Assembly: GCA_026982235.1 (NCBI GenBank)
Contig: JALSHM010000451.1
Coordinates: 1-8,232 of the forward strand
DNA from: Robiginitomaculum sp.
Lineage (GTDB): Bacteria > Pseudomonadota > Alphaproteobacteria > Caulobacterales > Maricaulaceae
Direction: 5' to 3'
Length of the DNA: 8,232 nucleotides
The notes below the pieces were generated by a model. That model saw only the letters and a list, made by a program, of their open reading frames with translations, did no database searches and had not been told where the DNA came from. Shown here in pieces: positions 5,859-8,232 of this stretch; position 1 is the first letter of the stretch; each line of letters begins with the position of its first letter. Position numbers and translations under genes: made by a program.

Positions 5859-5894
5859 GGGCACATCGCAGGGCACATAAAGGGGCACATGCGG
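5859..5894. repeat. Three GGGCACAT repeats at 12-bp period
   Basis: GGGCACAT begins at 5859, 5871 and 5883, giving an exact 12-bp period with variable 4-bp linkers (CGCA, AAAG, GCGG). Such short iterons near an attachment core are typical of arm-type sites for integrases or sites for excision factors. They lie about 57 bp from the tRNA-tail scar, on the predicted element side. The binding function is inferred. Confidence 0.6.
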
Positions 5895-6050
5895 GGACTG
5901 CGTATATTACGATGAGAATGGTAGTAGAAATTCGAGAAAAGCCTGTGGTATGATTCGGTTGATGCTAGCAACTGTTAGGCTAACCAAACTCTGTGCGTGG
6001 CAAATCTGGTAAGGCAAATTAAACGGCATGTATTTCCAGTTTTATGCCTT

Positions 6051-6092
6051 CCTGCTCTTGGAGTACATGAAATACTCCAAGAGCAGGTTTTT
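6051..6092 (+). terminator. Rho-independent terminator-like hairpin
   Basis: CCTGCTCTTGGAGTA (6051-6065) pairs perfectly with TACTCCAAGAGCAGG (6073-6087), a 15-bp stem with a 7-nt loop, followed directly by TTTTT (6088-6092). On the plus strand this is a strong intrinsic terminator. There is no T-run on the other side, so it acts in one direction. No clear transcript feeds it: hipA ends 284 bp upstream. Confidence 0.7.
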
Positions 6093-6486
6093 GGCCGAGG
6101 ATTACTGCTCAGCTATGAGGATATTGCATTTCGGCTGGCCGGGGTTGACCTTGAGGTTATATCTATGATGCCAATCAAAATGGCACAGCCAACAGTACGG
6201 AAGATATGTTGTATGATTCTTGCGCCCGCGGGCCATGCTCTGGGCGGCGTTGGTTATAACCGCGCCATGATCGACGCCGACATGCACACTGATAGTGATA
6301 TCATTATGCTGACGGGTTCGGGTAATCTCAATGTTGATGAATGCGCAGGGTTGGCGACGAATGACAACGGTGTGTTGGGAGAAATGGCGGCGTGAGTTTG
6401 GGTTTTGGTATGTGTTTGACAAATGTCACTTGCGTAGAGGTGGAATTGCTGTTACACGCTGTGGTTAAGAGTGACTTTTATCAACT

Positions 6487-7986
6487 ATGTGCCTGGGGTG
6501 GCGGAAATATGAGAGGATGGGTCTGACAAAATTTAGGGTATATGGGGCGGTGAAGGGTTTGTGCATGGCTGCTGGTATAAATCTCTCCGCTTGTGCCAGT
6601 TTCGGGAAGTTGGCGGCTGTGGCCGAAGCTTCGTCTTGTACCAATCCGGTTATACTCAAACATGTCCCCAAAAGCGAGACTAAAGCCTCCCTGTCCGTGA
6701 ATGATATCCCCGAGATAGAACGCATCGCCCGTGTGCGCGTGATGGGGTTTAAAACCGCAACACCTGTATCCGGTAGTGGCTGCTCCGAACCGGGCATCAC
6801 AAAATATCAACTGGCGGGCACCGATGAAGCTCCAGCCAGCCACCTCTACGTCAAGCACATGACAAAAACCGCAATCAAACAAGACCCAAACATAAAATGC
6901 AAACCAACATTCACCCAAGTCTACCAACCGCCGCTAAAGCTGGGCGGTGCCGGGCGGGTGATCATGGTGCCTAGTGGGGAGAGGTGTGTAGGTGGCAACA
7001 CTAGTGTTCAAAAAAGGGCAGGTCTACATAATAGTGGTGTTGTTAGTCCTACTATCAAGGAACAAGTCGCAAGGATAGAGGCTTTTAAGCGCGACCCAAA
7101 TATCTATAAGGGCAGGCGGCAAACTTTAGCTAATGCTGATTTATCCGAGTCACAATTTCAGGCCATGAGTTTTGAAGTCAAAAATTCAACGTGTGAAAAC
7201 CCCAGCATCTTTTACATCGAAGGCCAAAACCCCAATAGAAATGTAAGTATTGAGGAAAAAATTGACCGCCTTAGTGGAGCGACTGGGGACATGCCAAAGC
7301 TGATAGCGGACGTTCCATCTTGCCCGTCTCACCTGGAAATAGATGTGTTTCAACTGATCGATTCTCTGTCATCGCGAAAACAAACAGTTTATGTTCAGTT
7401 TGTCATTGATCCCGTTAAGGTGACGCCTACACATGTAAGCCACACAAAATTTAGTAAGCTATATAAAAAAGCAGAAGGGTACAAAATAGTTAAGTCTCTC
7501 TATCGACGTGCTGTAGGGGGGAATGCATTAGCAGCAGAAGGGCTGTTAAACATAATAGATAGAGCGCACAGTCCGCCAATGCTGTATAGTGGTAAATGTA
7601 GGGGAATTCTTTGGAGAAAACCTTGGGAAGATGACAACCTAAGACATGCGGATGAATATGCTAGGCAGTCTGGGTTTGAAAATTTTGACATAGCCAACGC
7701 CCGGTTCATACGTGCATTGTTAGCCAATTCTTTGCCAAGAGGTGAGGGAAATCCGCGTGTTGAACGCAAGTTTAAACAATTGATGATGCGCGGTCATGAT
7801 ATGACGGGTCTTTGGGGCCGTTTGCCGAAAACCTCAGAACTCTGTAAAGTGGCAGGCAATTACGCAAAATGTCATCAAGAAAACGGTGTGGATATTCTAG
7901 AGTTGTCCGCATTCAGTGACTTGTTTCATAAAGTGTATCTTGGGCACGGAAAGAATCAAAATAGAGCCGGGTGCATGAGATACTAA
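6487..7986 (+). CDS. Cysteine-rich exported protein of unknown function, possible lipoprotein
   Basis: The frame has 499 uninterrupted codons and is the only credible gene here. The start is uncertain: an ATG at 6517 (Met11) has GAGAGG directly beside it, while Met1 has no ribosome site. From Met11, a basic and hydrophobic leader ends in Leu-Ser-Ala-Cys (33-36), a good lipobox, so lipidation at C36 is possible, though the hydrophobic core is short. Twelve or so later cysteines suggest disulfides in an oxidising compartment. Two segments resemble each other: C51-Thr-Asn-Pro ... C99 ... Tyr-Val (121-122), and C236-Glu-Asn-Pro ... C279 ... Tyr-Val (302-303), hinting at a duplicated ~75-aa domain. 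Residues 325-415 are helical and loosely Sel1/TPR-like. No family is recognised. The stop is 15 nt before the next start, so the two may form an operon. Confidence 0.75.
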   Translation: MCLGWRKYERMGLTKFRVYGAVKGLCMAAGINLSACASFGKLAAVAEASSCTNPVILKHVPKSETKASLSVNDIPEIERIARVRVMGFKTATPVSGSGCSEPGITKYQLAGTDEAPASHLYVKHMTKTAIKQDPNIKCKPTFTQVYQPPLKLGGAGRVIMVPSGERCVGGNTSVQKRAGLHNSGVVSPTIKEQVARIEAFKRDPNIYKGRRQTLANADLSESQFQAMSFEVKNSTCENPSIFYIEGQNPNRNVSIEEKIDRLSGATGDMPKLIADVPSCPSHLEIDVFQLIDSLSSRKQTVYVQFVIDPVKVTPTHVSHTKFSKLYKKAEGYKIVKSLYRRAVGGNALAAEGLLNIIDRAHSPPMLYSGKCRGILWRKPWEDDNLRHADEYARQSGFENFDIANARFIRALLANSLPRGEGNPRVERKFKQLMMRGHDMTGLWGRLPKTSELCKVAGNYAKCHQENGVDILELSAFSDLFHKVYLGHGKNQNRAGCMRY

Positions 7987-8001
7987 AAGGAGTGTAATGT
8001 T

Positions 8002-8223
8002 ATGGGATATCGTGGAAGAAGGTTAACGGCGAATGAAATTGCGATCGCGCGAACCGTTTATGGGGATTCAATAAATTATCGTGCGATCCGAATAAATTCT
8101 AACCTTTATCCGATAGTGTTTAAAATTCTGTGTCATTCCAGTAAGATTTGTAAAAACAGGAATGACTATTATGACCAAATTACCACACAAGACCACAAAC
8201 CAAACTGGGGGCTTCGATTTTGA
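8002..8223 (+). pseudogene. Truncated 'vgr-related'-type protein, N-terminal remnant
   Basis: AAGGAG (7987-7992) stands 9 nt before the ATG. Residues 5-31 (Gly-Arg-Arg-Leu-Thr-Ala-Asn-Glu-Ile-Ala-Ile-Ala-Arg-Thr-Val-Tyr-Gly-Asp-Ser-Ile-Asn-Tyr then Val/Ile-Arg-Ile) match the opening of alphaproteobacterial proteins often labelled 'vgr related', which normally continue into a zinc-protease-like His-Glu-x-x-His region. Here similarity stops near residue 34. The rest, rich in Cys, Asn and Lys, looks unrelated, and the frame closes at 73 codons. I read it as a truncated gene. A short genuine protein is possible. The family recall is moderate. Confidence 0.5.
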
Positions 8224-8232
8224 TGAAGCTCT
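8171..8232 (+). CDS. Start of a further gene, cut by the window edge
   Basis: An ATG at 8171, preceded by AGGA about 9-10 nt upstream, opens a frame of at least 20 codons (Met-Thr-Lys-Leu-Pro-His-Lys-Thr ... Gly-Gly-Phe-Asp-Phe-Asp-Glu-Ala) that reaches the end of the window. It overlaps the tail of the truncated frame before it. Too little is visible to name it. Confidence 0.4.
   Translation, partial: MTKLPHKTTNQTGGFDFDEA

Larger units (their letters stand above)
5803..6486. other. 684-bp stretch without a convincing gene
   Basis: This AT-rich gap holds the 12-bp-period repeats (5859-5894) and a terminator-like hairpin (6051-6092). Overlapping open frames at 5997-6395 (plus) and 6102-6422 (minus) have no recognisable domain and no ribosome site that stands out, and the plus frame contains the hairpin. 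The segment from about 6100 to 6400 is less AT-rich and could be decayed coding DNA. Confidence 0.5.

Noticed and set aside
5859..5894. CRISPR array
   Set aside because: The repeats are 8 bp with 4-bp linkers, far too short for repeats and spacers, and no cas gene is present.
5672..5971. Minus-strand frame with a repeated Met-Cys-Pro pattern
   Set aside because: The pattern is just the translation of the GGGCACAT repeats, and the frame overlaps the end of hipA.
5997..6395. Open frame of 132 codons on the plus strand
   Set aside because: It contains the perfect terminator hairpin, lacks a ribosome site and shows no recognisable domain.
6416..6421. Perfect TTGACA as promoter of the 499-codon gene
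   Set aside because: No acceptable -10 element lies 15-19 bp downstream.
6102..6422. Open frame of 106 codons on the minus strand
   Set aside because: It overlaps the other uncertain frame, is rich in His and Arg as antisense frames often are, and has no family resemblance.
6465..6927. Two minus-strand frames opposite the 499-codon gene
   Set aside because: They lie within a much longer uninterrupted frame on the plus strand and show no domain of their own.

Overview
The window looks like chromosomal and accessory DNA from an alphaproteobacterium. The best lineage markers are a secreted TIGR02301/DUF2385-type protein, a family known essentially from Alphaproteobacteria, and a RecR of alphaproteobacterial type (core Met-Pro-Ala-Ser-Pro-Ala-Gly-Pro-Asp-Ile start). 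By eye the GC content is moderate and lower at the right. This would fit a moderate-GC marine lineage near Hyphomonadaceae/Maricaulales, but that placement is only a guess.

Left part (1-1110), minus strand: the start of a secreted EF-hand protein (cut by the window edge) lies downstream of recR, a recombination mediator. From 1195 to about 1640 there is wreckage: a good promoter and ribosome site lead into the first ~32 codons of what looks like a Ser/Thr kinase, abruptly joined to a fragment of an IS5-type transposase, followed by a possible IS end.

Middle (1635-3386): two copies of a 45-bp sequence in inverted orientation (43/45 identical) enclose a small two-helix membrane protein, an SRAP/HMCES-YedK protein that protects abasic sites, and the divergently transcribed TIGR02301 protein. 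Just outside the right copy is an IS630 element (about 3424-4175) whose transposase has lost its middle, leaving two out-of-frame pieces.

4176-5767: a hipB-hipA toxin-antitoxin operon whose reading frames overlap by ATGA. Three regularly spaced operator-like sites precede it. HipA keeps its kinase residues.

Right part (5780-8232): 13 bp after hipA is what appears to be the last 23 nt of a tRNA (probably tRNA-Asn) on the minus strand, with no tRNA body. This is the usual scar of an integrative element that uses a tRNA 3' end as attachment site. Three copies of GGGCACAT at an exact 12-bp period lie about 60 bp further in, on the side where the element should be. The DNA beyond carries a stretch with no convincing gene but a strong terminator hairpin, a 499-codon cysteine-rich envelope protein of unknown function, the first ~34 codons of a 'vgr-related'-type protein, and the start of another gene at the edge. 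The most interesting reading is that 5780 marks the border of a genomic island extending rightwards, with hipBA just outside it. No intact mobile element and no CRISPR array is present.
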